This document shows, piece by piece, positions 42,188 through 50,734 of a DNA stretch of 64,000 bases. The notes below the pieces were generated by a model, which saw only the letters and a program-made list of their open reading frames with translations, did no database searches and was not told where the DNA came from. Position 1 is the first letter of the stretch. Each line of letters opens with the position of its first letter. The position numbers and the translations under genes were made by a program. This DNA comes from CAVUDO01 sp963740255 (GTDB taxonomy: Bacteria; Actinomycetota; Actinomycetes; Mycobacteriales; Cryptosporangiaceae), in contig CAVUDO010000002.1 in the NCBI GenBank assembly GCA_963740255.1, forward strand, positions 372,001-436,000. The letters run 5' to 3'.

Positions 42188-43546
42188 GTGACCAACAGCG
42201 TGACCACCCGTTCCGCCTTCGGCGACGACGCGGCACAGGGCCTGGACGCCTGGCGCGACCTGCCCGCCGCGCAGCAGCCGATCTGGCCCGATCCGGCGGA
42301 GGTGGCGGCGGCGACGCACACCCTCTCCACCGTGCCGCCGATCGTCGCGCCCTACGAGATCGTCAACCTCCGCGAGCGGCTGGCCGAGGTGGCCCGAGGC
42401 CGGGCGTTCCTGCTGCAGGGCGGCGACTGCGCCGAGACGTTCGACGACAACACCGAGCCGCATCTCCAGGCGCTCACCCGGGTGTTGCTGCAGATGGCCG
42501 TCGTGCTCACCTACGGTGCCTCGATGCCGGTGGTCAAGGTGGGCCGGGTGGCCGGGCAGTACGCCAAGCCGCGCTCGTCGGAGCTCGACCACACCGGGCT
42601 GCCGTCCTACCGCGGCGACATGGTGAACGCGATCGCGCCCACGCTGGCGGCCCGCACACCCGACCCGAGCCGGATGGTCCGTGCGTACGCCAACGCCGCC
42701 GCGGCGATGAACATGCTGCGCGCCTTCGGTCGCGGTGGCCTGGCCGATCTGCACGCCGTGCACGACTGGAACAAGGACTTCGTCCGGGAGTCCCCGGCCG
42801 GTGAGCGGTACGAGGCCATCGCGACCGAGATCGACCGGGCGCTGGCGTTCATGGCCGCGTGCGGCGTGCAGGACGACGCGCTGCGCACCACCGACCTCTA
42901 CTGCTCGCACGAGGCGCTGATCCTGGACTACGAGCGGGCGCTGACCCGGCTGGACGAGAACGGCGTGGCCTACGACATGTCGGCCCACATGGTCTGGGTG
43001 GGGGAGCGCACCCGGCAGCTGGACGGGGCGCACATCGACTTCGTCTCCCGGATCGCCAACCCGATCGGCGTCAAGCTCGGCCCGACCACCACGCCGGAGT
43101 TCGCCACCGAACTGGTCGAGCGGCTCGACCCGTTCGGCGTGCCCGGCCGGCTCACCCTGATCGCACGGATGGGGAACCGGTCGGTGCGCGACGTGCTGCC
43201 GTCCATCGTGGAGAAGGTCACGGCGACCGGCCACCTGGTGGTGTGGGAGTGCGACCCGATGCACGGCAACACCCACGAGTCCTCCAACGGCTACAAGACC
43301 CGGCACTTCGACCGGATCGTCGACGAGGTGCTGGGCTTCTTCGAGGTGCACCGCGAGCTGGGCACCCACCCCGGCGGCATCCACGTGGAGCTGACCGGAG
43401 CGGCGGTCACCGAGTGCCTCGGCGGCGCCCAGGCGCTGGAGGACCACCACCTGCCGGGGCGCTACGAGACGGCGTGCGACCCGCGGCTGAACACCCAGCA
43501 GTCGTTGGAGCTCGCGTTCCTCGTGGCCGAGATGCTCCGCGGGTGA
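42188..43546 (+). CDS. Class II 3-deoxy-7-phosphoheptulonate synthase
   Basis: This enzyme condenses phosphoenolpyruvate and erythrose-4-phosphate, committing carbon to the shikimate pathway. The plant-like class II protein has 452 residues with the metal Cys in LLQGGDCAETF, VKVGRVAGQYAKPRS, a His in SAHMVWVGERTRQL and a Glu in WECDPMHGNTHE. It corresponds to mycobacterial AroG (Rv2178c), which is feedback-inhibited together with chorismate mutase. A second, class I synthase lies 4 kb downstream. Confidence 0.95.
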   Translation: MTNSVTTRSAFGDDAAQGLDAWRDLPAAQQPIWPDPAEVAAATHTLSTVPPIVAPYEIVNLRERLAEVARGRAFLLQGGDCAETFDDNTEPHLQALTRVLLQMAVVLTYGASMPVVKVGRVAGQYAKPRSSELDHTGLPSYRGDMVNAIAPTLAARTPDPSRMVRAYANAAAAMNMLRAFGRGGLADLHAVHDWNKDFVRESPAGERYEAIATEIDRALAFMAACGVQDDALRTTDLYCSHEALILDYERALTRLDENGVAYDMSAHMVWVGERTRQLDGAHIDFVSRIANPIGVKLGPTTTPEFATELVERLDPFGVPGRLTLIARMGNRSVRDVLPSIVEKVTATGHLVVWECDPMHGNTHESSNGYKTRHFDRIVDEVLGFFEVHRELGTHPGGIHVELTGAAVTECLGGAQALEDHHLPGRYETACDPRLNTQQSLELAFLVAEMLRG

Positions 43547-43559
43547 TCGCTGGCGGTCC

Positions 43560-43732
43560 CGGTACACCAACCTGGTCCCGTTGCGAGTCGGACGCCCCGG
43601 CGGTCGCCGCCGCGGCGCAGGGTGTGCTGTCTCGTGCTGGAACCTCACACCGTCCGGGCCGTCACGCACCTCGACGTCTACGACGCCGGCATCGAGCGCG
43701 CCGCCGCCGTCCTCGCGGCGCCGCTGCGCTGA
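43560..43732 (+). pseudogene. C-terminal remnant of a threonine aldolase-like PLP enzyme
   Basis: Three frames give fragments that together resemble the end of an L-threonine aldolase: TNLVPLRV, then SDAPAVAAAAQGVL in a second frame, then LVLEPHTVRAVTHLDVYDAG continuing to the TGA at 43732. The last segment matches the family's RxVTHxDV ending. Nothing of the catalytic N-terminal domain is present. It is either a decayed gene tail or a region with several base errors. The assignment is from short similarity only. Confidence 0.45.
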
Positions 43733-43737
43733 TGCCG

Positions 43738-43776
43738 AAGGGTGGTGCCCGGCTGCGGATGCCGGGCACCACCCTT
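43738..43776. terminator. Strong hairpin between DAHP synthase side and SGNH hydrolase
   Basis: A perfect 15-bp inverted repeat pairs AAGGGTGGTGCCCGG (43738-43752) with its complement at 43762-43776 around a 9-nt loop. It begins 6 bp after the threonine-aldolase remnant and ends 5 bp before the stop codon of the convergent SGNH gene, so it can serve both strands. Confidence 0.85.
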
Positions 43777-43781
43777 GGAGG

Positions 43782-44915
43782 TCACTCGGCGGAAGCCTCA
43801 GCCCTGATGTCCTGAGCCGGGGCGGGCTCGGGCTGGACCGGGACGGTCGTCGGCGCGTTGTCGACCGTCAGGCGGGAGAGCGACGCCGGAATCGCGGCGA
43901 GGTTCCCGTCGGCCTGCCGCACGCAGCGCGCGGCCTGGCTGTCCAGGGCGTAGAACTCGGTGAGGCAACGACCGAACTGGGCATGCCCGCGGGCGTTGGG
44001 ATGCAGCGACTGCTGGACGATGTTCATCCCGAGCCCGTTCTGGATCTGGGCGAGGTCGATCGTGATGCCGCGCACCCATTCCTGGGACTTCGTGATGCCC
44101 TTCGCGCAGACCTCGCGGCCGCGCAGCGCAGGACCCATGTCGAGGAATCGGACGCCCATCTGCTCGGCGACCTGGCTGATCGTGGCCGTGAGTCCGGGCA
44201 CGACGACGTCGCGTCCCCACTTGCCGTCGTCCGCGCGGATCGGGCACCCGTGGAAGAGCTTGGTGACCGAGTACCGCGTCTTCTCCGCTGCCGGTGACGA
44301 GTAGGACTGGAGGATGAGCTGATAGTCGGCGTCGGCGTATCCGGCCTCTCGCATGACCGTGCGGACGTCGGTCACGCTCGCGACGATGCCGGGTGCGGCG
44401 GCGTCCAGCCCGGGGCGGAGCTTGGTGGCCCAGACGTCCTGGCAGCGGGGGGCGATCCGGAAGTACGCCTTGATGCAGTCCAGGACGATCGCGGTGAAGC
44501 CGAGGTCGTTCGCCCCGATGTTCAGGACGACCATCCTGACGTCGTAGTCCCGGGCGACGGTGCGGAGCTGCCGGGTCTGCACCGCCTCGTTGTACTGCCC
44601 GACGCCGTCCAACCGGATGTTCTTGGTCCGCGCGCCGGAGCAGGAGAGGTTGATGCGGGCGTCGATGCCGGGAATCGTCGTCTTCTTGATCTCCGCCACC
44701 CGTGAGCGGTGGCAGAAGTTGCCGGACTGGTCGGTGCCGGCCTCATAGCTGCCGGCGGCTTCGCCGGAGATGAAGCTGTCGCCCAGTGCGACGACCGCGG
44801 TGGGTTTGGCGGCCTGGGCGGGAGTGGTGGAGACGCCGATGCCGACGGCGGCCACGGCGGCGGTGGAGGCGAGAGCGGCGGCGAGGAGCCGTCTGAAGAG
44901 GGGTCTGGGCGTCAT
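43782..44915 (-). CDS. Secreted SGNH/GDSL-family esterase
   Basis: This 377-residue protein begins with a Sec signal peptide: basic MTPRPLFRR, a hydrophobic Ala-rich core and a cleavage site after AQA. Active-site blocks are GDSFISGEA (Ser), NIGANDLGF (Asn) and HPNARGH (His). Several Cys residues suggest disulfides outside the cell. It resembles Streptomyces exported lipase/esterase proteins. The ATG at 44915 has GGAG upstream; an ATG at 44927 adds four residues without a ribosome site. The Pro/Val/Ala tail looks disordered. Confidence 0.88.
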   Translation of the reverse strand: MTPRPLFRRLLAAALASTAAVAAVGIGVSTTPAQAAKPTAVVALGDSFISGEAAGSYEAGTDQSGNFCHRSRVAEIKKTTIPGIDARINLSCSGARTKNIRLDGVGQYNEAVQTRQLRTVARDYDVRMVVLNIGANDLGFTAIVLDCIKAYFRIAPRCQDVWATKLRPGLDAAAPGIVASVTDVRTVMREAGYADADYQLILQSYSSPAAEKTRYSVTKLFHGCPIRADDGKWGRDVVVPGLTATISQVAEQMGVRFLDMGPALRGREVCAKGITKSQEWVRGITIDLAQIQNGLGMNIVQQSLHPNARGHAQFGRCLTEFYALDSQAARCVRQADGNLAAIPASLSRLTVDNAPTTVPVQPEPAPAQDIRAEASAE

Positions 44916-45086
44916 CGTTGACTCCATCTGTGGTGGATTCAGACGCTCGGATCGTCCCACGCCAAGGGACAACAGTGGGCAGAATCACACGAGTTCGTAC
45001 GAGAACGGCATACTGACGTTCCACAGTGGTCATGAGCGTGCGATAGGGCGCCCCGACCGGGGGGGCGTCTGCGGCGCCGATCGGCC

Positions 45087-45115
45087 GGGGCCGGACTCGC
45101 ATGGAGCCCGGCCCC
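45087..45115 (-). terminator. Hairpin downstream of bacterioferritin
   Basis: GGGGCCGGACTC at 45087-45098 pairs with GAGCCCGGCCCC at 45104-45115 with one mismatch and a 5-nt loop. It lies 32 bp past the bfr stop on the minus strand, before the SGNH promoter region. Confidence 0.5.
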
Positions 45116-45146
45116 GCCTGGCCGTTCGCACCACGGCCCAGGAGCG

Positions 45147-45629
45147 TCAGGAACCGCTGGGCTGCTCCACCAGTTGGGCGAGGTACAGCGGCTCGCCCAG
45201 TTTCTCGATCAGTTCGAGCTGGGTCTCCAGGTAGTCCAGGTGGTGCTCCTCGTCGGCGAGGATGCTCTCGAAGATGTTGGCCGAAGTCACGTCGTTCACC
45301 GAGCGCATGTGGACGATGCCCTCCCGCAGCCGCTCGATGGCCTCCACCTCGATGGCCATGTCGCAGCGGAACTGCTCGGGTACGGACTCCCCGACCCGCA
45401 GGGTGCCCAGCCGCTGGAAGTTGGGCAGGCCCTCCAGGAACAGGATCCGGTCCGTCAGCGTCTCGGCGTGGCGCATCTCGTCGATCGACTCGCTGCGGGT
45501 GTAGGCCGCGAGCTTGGGGTAGCCCCAGTTCTCCTGCATCTTCGCGTGCAGGAAGTACTGGTTGATCGCGGTCAGCTCTGCGGTGAGTTGTGCGTTGAGG
45601 AACTCGATCGTCCTCGGATCGCCCTGCAT
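45147..45629 (-). CDS. bfr: Bacterioferritin
   Basis: This 160-residue iron-storage protein assembles into a 24-mer shell. The ferroxidase ligands are in ELTAINQYF and DEMRHAETL near residues 18 and 51 and in ADEEHHLDYL near residue 127. The Met in DEMRHAE is the usual heme ligand between subunits. The ATG at 45629 has a GGAGGG ribosome site 9 nt upstream. The ferredoxin that helps release its iron is encoded just upstream on the same strand. Confidence 0.95.
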   Translation of the reverse strand: MQGDPRTIEFLNAQLTAELTAINQYFLHAKMQENWGYPKLAAYTRSESIDEMRHAETLTDRILFLEGLPNFQRLGTLRVGESVPEQFRCDMAIEVEAIERLREGIVHMRSVNDVTSANIFESILADEEHHLDYLETQLELIEKLGEPLYLAQLVEQPSGS

Positions 45630-45752
45630 GGCCTGGTGCCCTCCGTACGATGGGGAAGGCTCAGCGTACCCGGACAATCTGGGCATTCACCGACCGCCTC
45701 CGTGCCAGTCGGGTGACAGCCGCCGCCGGGCGGCAGCGTGCGGTCTGGCCGT

Positions 45753-45947
45753 TCAGGACGCGCTGGCCAGCGATGTCCTCAGCAGGCCGGGGCTGGTCTC
45801 CAGCATCGTGCGGATGCGGTGCAGGCAGGAGCCGCAGCCGGTGCCGGCGCCGCAGGCATCACCGACCGCCGCCTCGCTGCCGGCGCCGTCGGCGATCGCG
45901 GCGCGCAGTTCGCCCTCGCGCACCCGGGCACACACGCAGACGTACAT
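45753..45947 (-). CDS. bfd: Bacterioferritin-associated ferredoxin ([2Fe-2S])
   Basis: This 64-residue protein has the BFD-like Cys pattern: CVCARV at residues 4-9 and CGSCLHRI near residue 38, with GAGTGCG between. These bind a [2Fe-2S] cluster. In other bacteria Bfd reduces bacterioferritin heme to mobilise stored iron, and it is induced by iron shortage. The ATG at 45947 has GGGAGGG upstream. A DtxR/IdeR-type box 20 bp ahead of the start supports iron regulation here. Confidence 0.9.
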   Translation of the reverse strand: MYVCVCARVREGELRAAIADGAGSEAAVGDACGAGTGCGSCLHRIRTMLETSPGLLRTSLASAS

Positions 45948-45966
45948 CCTGCCGCCCTCCCGCCGG

Positions 45967-45985
45967 TCTGATTAGCCTTACCTAA
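45967..45985 (-). promoter_or_regulatory. DtxR/IdeR-type iron box upstream of bfd
   Basis: The plus-strand sequence TTAGCCTTACCTAA at 45972-45985 matches 13 of 14 bases of the right part of the IdeR consensus. The full 19-mer matches about 15. A second TTAGG half-site lies next to it (45994-46000 region). The site is placed to block bfd transcription when iron is plentiful. Confidence 0.7.
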
Positions 45986-46075
45986 GCAAGGGTGACCTAA
46001 GAGGATGTGCCTGGCAAGAGGAACGGACGGATCTTCCGCGCGGGCTGGTCCATCCCCCACCGGCAGGGTGGCGCG

Positions 46076-47092
46076 TCAGGCCAGCGTCCGGCCGAGCAGC
46101 GGAGGCATCGTCCGGACGACCTCCTCCAGCGCCTGCATGGACGGCCCGAACAGTGCCTGCGGCCCGTCGCAGCGCGCCGTCTCCGGGTGCGGGTGCACGT
46201 CCACGAGCAGGCCCTCCGCGCCGGCCGCGAGCGCTGCCCGGGCCAGCGGCACCACCAGCTCGCGGCGGCCGGCCGCGTGCGACGGGTCGACCAGGATCGG
46301 CAGGTGCGAGAGCTGATGGATCATCGGCACCGCGGACAGGTCGAGCATGTTCCGGATGGCCGGTTCGAACGACCGCACGCCGCGCTCGCACAGCACGATG
46401 TCGAGGTTCCCGCGCTGGGCGATGTACTCCGCCGCCATCAGCCACTCCTCGTAGGTGGCGGTCAGGCCACGCTTGAGCAGCACCGGTTTGCCGATCGATC
46501 CCACCGCCTGCAGCAACGCGAAGTTCTGCATGTTGCGGGTGCCGATCTGCAGCATGTCGGCGTGGGCGGCCACCACGTCCACGTCGGCGGTCTCGGTCAC
46601 CTCGGTGACCACCGGCAGCCCGGTCTCGGCCCGTACCTCGGCGAGGATCTTCAGGCCGTCGACGCCCAGGCCCTGGAACGCGTACGGCGAGGTGCGGGGT
46701 TTGAACGCCCCACCGCGCAACAGGGAGGCGCCGGCCTTCCGCGCCATCAGCGCGGCCTCGAGGGTCTGCTCGGGGGTCTCCACCGCGCACGGCCCGGCGA
46801 TGAGCGTGACGGTGTCCGGCCCGATCGGGACGCCGCCGACGTGCACGGTCGAGGTGCGCTCGTGGTTCTCGTGGCTGACCAGCTTGTACGGCGCGGTGAT
46901 CCGGACGACTTCGGCGACGCCGGGCAGCCGGTCGAGTTCGAGCGTCTCGAGGATGTGTTCGCCGGCGACCACGCCGACGATCGTCCGGGTCACGCCGCGG
47001 GAGACGAAGGCCGCGGCCCCGGCGCCCTCGACCGCGCCAACGACGCCGGCGATCTGGGTCTCGGCGGCGTCCGGGCTCATGACGATGACCAT
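46076..47092 (-). CDS. aroF: Class I (beta subtype) 3-deoxy-7-phosphoheptulonate synthase
   Basis: This 338-residue DAHP synthase has an N-terminal ferredoxin-like regulatory domain (residues about 1-75) and a TIM-barrel core: IAGPCAVE, RGGAFKPRTSPYAFQG, QIGTRNMQNF, LLKRGLTAT, LCERG, DPSHAAGRR and VDVHPHP. The metal-binding Cys, His, Glu and Asp are present. It catalyses the same reaction as the class II enzyme at 42 kb. It overlaps the endonuclease IV gene by 16 bp. An ATG at 47080 is an alternative start. Confidence 0.93.
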   Translation of the reverse strand: MVIVMSPDAAETQIAGVVGAVEGAGAAAFVSRGVTRTIVGVVAGEHILETLELDRLPGVAEVVRITAPYKLVSHENHERTSTVHVGGVPIGPDTVTLIAGPCAVETPEQTLEAALMARKAGASLLRGGAFKPRTSPYAFQGLGVDGLKILAEVRAETGLPVVTEVTETADVDVVAAHADMLQIGTRNMQNFALLQAVGSIGKPVLLKRGLTATYEEWLMAAEYIAQRGNLDIVLCERGVRSFEPAIRNMLDLSAVPMIHQLSHLPILVDPSHAAGRRELVVPLARAALAAGAEGLLVDVHPHPETARCDGPQALFGPSMQALEEVVRTMPPLLGRTLA

Positions 47093-47967
47093 GTGGTGTT
47101 CCTGTCGGAGAGGGAGCGCAGGGTGGCGAGGTCGTCGGCGTGGCCGGCACCGTCGTCCCCGGAGGGAGTCTCCACGACGACGGGCACTCCCGCTGCCGCG
47201 GGATGGGCGAACAGCTCGGCGAACGCCTCGCGGCCGATCGTGCCGGCCCCGATCGTCTCGTGCCGGTCCCGCCGCGAGCCGGCCGGGTCCTTGGAGTCGT
47301 TCGCGTGCACCAGGGCGAGCCGGCCGGGGCCGACGGTGTCGACCAGGGTGTCCAGGGTGGCGGCCAGCCCCCCGGGCGCGGCCAGGTCATGGCCGGCGGC
47401 GTGCAGGTGACAGGTGTCCACGCACACGTTCAGCCGGGGGTGCGCGTCGACGGCCGCGAAGTAGGGGCCGAGGTCGCTGACCTGTGCCGCGAGGGCGAGG
47501 CCGCCCCCGGCCGTGGGCTCGACGAGGAGGTCCGGATCGTCCGCCGCCAGTGCCTCCAGCAACGGCAGCAGGTGCGTGCCGATCTGCGCGAGGCCGGCCG
47601 CCCGCCGCTCGGCGGTCAGCGAGGAACCAGCGTGGAAGACCACCCCGCGGGCGCCGATGGCCCGGCCGCGGGTCAGCGCGTGCCGGAGCGCGGCCACCGA
47701 CTTCGCCACGGTCGCCTCCGCCGGCGAGGCGAGATTGACCAGGTACGGAGCGTGCACGAACACCGGGATCCCGCGCTGGGCCGCCCAGTCGGCGAACGTC
47801 CGGTCCTGGGCCGGGTTCCCGGCCGAGGGCGCCCAGCCGCGCGGGTTGGAGACGAACACCTGCACCGCCGTGGCGCCGATCCGTTCGGCGTACGGGATGC
47901 CCTGTCTGGCCGGCCCGCGGGACACCGGCACATGCGCGCCGAGGGCAGATCGGTGGGCCGTGGTCAT
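47077..47967 (-). CDS. nfo: Endonuclease IV (AP endonuclease)
   Basis: This 296-residue enzyme cuts DNA at abasic sites. The TIM-barrel with three zinc ions is shown by HAPYLVN, VVFHAGS, VEPTAGGG, VCVDTCHLHAAGHD, LVHANDSKD and VVETPSGD, which supply the expected His, Asp and Glu ligands. The ATG at 47967 overlaps the pknL stop by 4 bp, so it is translationally coupled to the kinase gene. Confidence 0.93.
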   Translation of the reverse strand: MTTAHRSALGAHVPVSRGPARQGIPYAERIGATAVQVFVSNPRGWAPSAGNPAQDRTFADWAAQRGIPVFVHAPYLVNLASPAEATVAKSVAALRHALTRGRAIGARGVVFHAGSSLTAERRAAGLAQIGTHLLPLLEALAADDPDLLVEPTAGGGLALAAQVSDLGPYFAAVDAHPRLNVCVDTCHLHAAGHDLAAPGGLAATLDTLVDTVGPGRLALVHANDSKDPAGSRRDRHETIGAGTIGREAFAELFAHPAAAGVPVVVETPSGDDGAGHADDLATLRSLSDRNTTWSSS

Positions 47968-49850
47968 GCGCCGGTGACCACGAGGACCTCGCTGTCGGCC
48001 GGTACCTGTGTCCCGGCGGGCGGATTCTGGAAGAAGACACGTGCCTCGCCGCCACCGGGCCCCTGCCGCTGCACCTTCAGGCCCGCCGCCCGGAGGACGG
48101 CCCTGGCCTGGGCGAAGGGCATGCCCACCACGTTCGGGACGGCCACCAGCTCACCCTTGCCGACGGTCAGGGTGACGGTCGAGCCCTGGCTGACCGTGCC
48201 CGGTCCGGGATCCTGACTGAGCACCCGGCCGATCCTGGCCAGGTCGTTGCCGACGTCCTGCTCCACCACGACGACCTTGAGCTTGAGGCGCCCGAGCAGG
48301 CTCTCGGCCTCCTTCCTGGTCCGGTTGACCAGGTCGGGCAGCGTGACCGGCTGCGGGCCCTTGCTCACCACCAGCGTCACGGCGGACTTCTCCTTGACCC
48401 GGGTGCCCGGTTTCGGACTGGTGGAGGTCACCGTGCCCGCCGGGACCGTGGGGCTGAAGGCGCTGGTCGCCCTGGTCGTGAACCCGGCATCGGTCAGGGC
48501 GCGTTCGGCGACCGCCTGGGGCTTGCCCACCACGTTCGGCACCGGGATCCGCTTGGGCCCCTGCGACACCACGGCGGTGACGGTCCCGCCGGTGAGGATC
48601 CGTCCGCCCGGCTCGGGGTCCTGGTCCATCACCTGACCAGGGGCGATGGTCTCGCTGAAGCCCTTGGTGAACGTGACCGCGAACCCGAGCTTGGTGGCGC
48701 GGTCCTTCGCCTGCTGCTCGGTGAGCTTGAGCAGCGACGGCGCCTCGGTGAACCGCCCCGCACCCAGCCACCACCCGGTCAACGCCGCCACCAGGCCGAG
48801 CACGACCAGGGCGATCACCGCGTACAACGCCGACCGGGACGGTTGCCGCGCCGGCGGGCGGAGCGGGCCGGACGGCGCGGCATGCGAGGGTGGGCGGCTC
48901 GGCGGAGGAGGACCCGGCGGTCGGCCCGCCCGCGGCACGACCTCGGTCGGCTGGGCGCTGGCTTGGCCCGGCGCGGCCGCGGGCACCGGCGCCGGGGGGA
49001 GTCCCAGGTCGGCCCGGACGTGCCGAAGTTCGGCGAGGAAGGCCCCGGCGTCGCTCGGCCGAGCGCCCGGCTCGCGCCGGGTGGCCCGGCCCACCAGCTC
49101 GTCCAGCTGCGCGGGAATGCCCGGAACCCGCGTCGAGGGCGCCGGCACATCCGACCGGACGTGCTGGAACGCCACGTTGACGGCCGAGTCGCCGGCGTAG
49201 GGCACCGCGCCGGTGAGCATCTCGAACAGGACGATGCCGGCGGAGTAGACGTCGCTGCGGGTGTCGGCCGTGCCGCTGGTGATCAGCTCCGGCGAGACGT
49301 AGGCGATGGTGCCCATCACGACGTCGCGGGTCGCGTTGCTCTGCGGGCCTTCGGCGGCGCGGGCCAGGCCGAAGTCGGCCACCTTCACCTGTCCGTCCAG
49401 GCCGACGAGCACGTTCTCCGGTTTGACGTCGCGGTGCACCAGGCCGTACCGGTGGGCCGCGCTGAGCGCGTCGAGCACGGCCTCCAGGACGGTCACGGCC
49501 TCGGCGATGCTGAAGCGGCCACGATCGGCGAGCACGTCGCGCAGCGTGCGGCCGCGGACCTGTTCCATCACCAGGAAGGCCAGGCCGTGGTGGTGGCCCT
49601 GGTCGTAGACGGCGACGACGTTGGGGTGGTTCAGGGCCGCCGCGGCCTTGGCCTCGCGCAGGAACCGCTCGACGAACAGCGGGTCGCCCGCATAGCCCGG
49701 CTGAGCCACCTTCACCGCGACCGTGCGCTCCAGCCGCTCGTCGACGGCGTCGTACACCGTCGCCATGCCGCCGTGCGCGATCCGCCCCCGGATCCGGTAG
49801 CGGCCCTCGAGCACGGCCCCAACCAACGGGTCGGCGAGAGTCCTGTCCAC
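47964..49850 (-). CDS. pknL: Ser/Thr protein kinase with PASTA repeats, PknL type
   Basis: This 628-residue receptor kinase has a Hanks kinase domain (about residues 16-275: GGMATVYDA, AVKVA, HRDVKPENVL, DFGLA, GTIAYVSPE). A Pro/Ala-rich juxtamembrane linker follows, then one membrane helix (about 345-366) and four extracellular PASTA repeats to the C-terminus. PASTA domains bind peptidoglycan fragments. It matches mycobacterial PknL (Rv2176), which phosphorylates the DNA-binding protein encoded divergently next to it. That partner is present here at 49993. Start at GTG. Confidence 0.95.
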   Translation of the reverse strand: MDRTLADPLVGAVLEGRYRIRGRIAHGGMATVYDAVDERLERTVAVKVAQPGYAGDPLFVERFLREAKAAAALNHPNVVAVYDQGHHHGLAFLVMEQVRGRTLRDVLADRGRFSIAEAVTVLEAVLDALSAAHRYGLVHRDVKPENVLVGLDGQVKVADFGLARAAEGPQSNATRDVVMGTIAYVSPELITSGTADTRSDVYSAGIVLFEMLTGAVPYAGDSAVNVAFQHVRSDVPAPSTRVPGIPAQLDELVGRATRREPGARPSDAGAFLAELRHVRADLGLPPAPVPAAAPGQASAQPTEVVPRAGRPPGPPPPSRPPSHAAPSGPLRPPARQPSRSALYAVIALVVLGLVAALTGWWLGAGRFTEAPSLLKLTEQQAKDRATKLGFAVTFTKGFSETIAPGQVMDQDPEPGGRILTGGTVTAVVSQGPKRIPVPNVVGKPQAVAERALTDAGFTTRATSAFSPTVPAGTVTSTSPKPGTRVKEKSAVTLVVSKGPQPVTLPDLVNRTRKEAESLLGRLKLKVVVVEQDVGNDLARIGRVLSQDPGPGTVSQGSTVTLTVGKGELVAVPNVVGMPFAQARAVLRAAGLKVQRQGPGGGEARVFFQNPPAGTQVPADSEVLVVTGA

Positions 49851-49992
49851 CTGCTCAGTCTACGGACTCTGCGCCGTACCGGCCCGGGCAGCCAGTCGCG
49901 GGAGTCACACCTGATCAGCGAGGCGAACTGGGCTAGCGGCCCGATGGCGACCCGGCAGGCGACGGACGGGCCCGCGTGGCAGGGTGTTCGGT

Positions 49993-50367
49993 GTGACCGA
50001 CGACGACTCCCGCACCGCACCCGCCGAGGCAGGTCCAGCGGACTGGCTCACCGTGCCCGAGGTCGCCGAACGCCTCGGCGTCCAGGTCACCCGCGTGCAC
50101 CAGTTCGTCCGGGACGGGTCGCTGCTCGCCTTCCGGCGCGACCAGGTGGTCCGGCTGCCGGCCGAGCTCGCGCCGACCGGACCCGACGACAGCATGATGC
50201 GCCACCTCGCGGGAGTGCTGCGGTTGCTCCGCGACGCCGGGTACGCCGACGAGGAGATGCTGCGTTGGCTCTACACGCCCGACGACTCGCTGCCCGGCAC
50301 GCCGGCGGCGGCGCTGCGCCAGCGGCCGACCGAAGTGAAGCGACGCGCCCAGGCGCTCGGCTTCTAG
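49993..50367 (+). CDS. Rv2175c-like winged-helix DNA-binding protein
   Basis: This 124-residue protein matches the PknL substrate Rv2175c. Its HTH spans WLTVPEVAERLGVQVTRVHQFV, followed by a wing (RRDQVVRLP) and a C-terminal helical domain (LLRDAGYADEEMLRWLYTPD). In mycobacteria phosphorylation of the N-terminus abolishes DNA binding. Two Thr and several Ser in the first 20 residues could play that role. The GTG at 49993 was chosen over 49984. It is divergent from pknL by 142 bp and 10 bp upstream of crtYc. Confidence 0.9.
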   Translation: MTDDDSRTAPAEAGPADWLTVPEVAERLGVQVTRVHQFVRDGSLLAFRRDQVVRLPAELAPTGPDDSMMRHLAGVLRLLRDAGYADEEMLRWLYTPDDSLPGTPAAALRQRPTEVKRRAQALGF

Positions 50368-50377
50368 CGGCCGACCC

Positions 50378-50734
50378 GTGCTCCGGTATTCCTACCTCGG
50401 CGTGCTCGCCTTCTGCTTCCTCGGGTCGCTCTGGTTGGAGTTCGTCCTGAAAGTCGGTGTGTACCGCCGGTGGCGGCGGCTGGTGCTGGCCCTGCTGCCG
50501 ACGGTGGCGATCTTCGTGGCCTGGGACGTCGCGGCGATCCTGGCCGGGCACTGGACCTACGACCCGCGGCAGCTGACCGGCATCGCGTTCGGCGTGCTGC
50601 CGCTGGAGGAGCTGCTGTTCTTCCTGGTGGTGCCGACCGCCGCGGTGCTCGCCTTCGAGGCGGTGCGCGCGGTGAAGCGGTGGCCCGCGGGCGACGAGCC
50701 GGCCGCGGCGGACGACCGGGAGGCGACGCGGTGA
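50378..50734 (+). CDS. crtYc: Lycopene cyclase subunit CrtYc
   Basis: This is one half of the heterodimeric actinobacterial lycopene cyclase, a membrane enzyme that closes beta- or epsilon-ionone rings on lycopene. The 118 residues contain three hydrophobic segments and the conserved PLEELLFFLVVP motif near residue 74 with the acidic pair needed for proton-driven cyclisation. The C-terminus is an acidic tail. It starts at GTG 10 bp after the Rv2175c-like gene and overlaps crtYd by 4 bp. Confidence 0.9.
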   Translation: MLRYSYLGVLAFCFLGSLWLEFVLKVGVYRRWRRLVLALLPTVAIFVAWDVAAILAGHWTYDPRQLTGIAFGVLPLEELLFFLVVPTAAVLAFEAVRAVKRWPAGDEPAAADDREATR

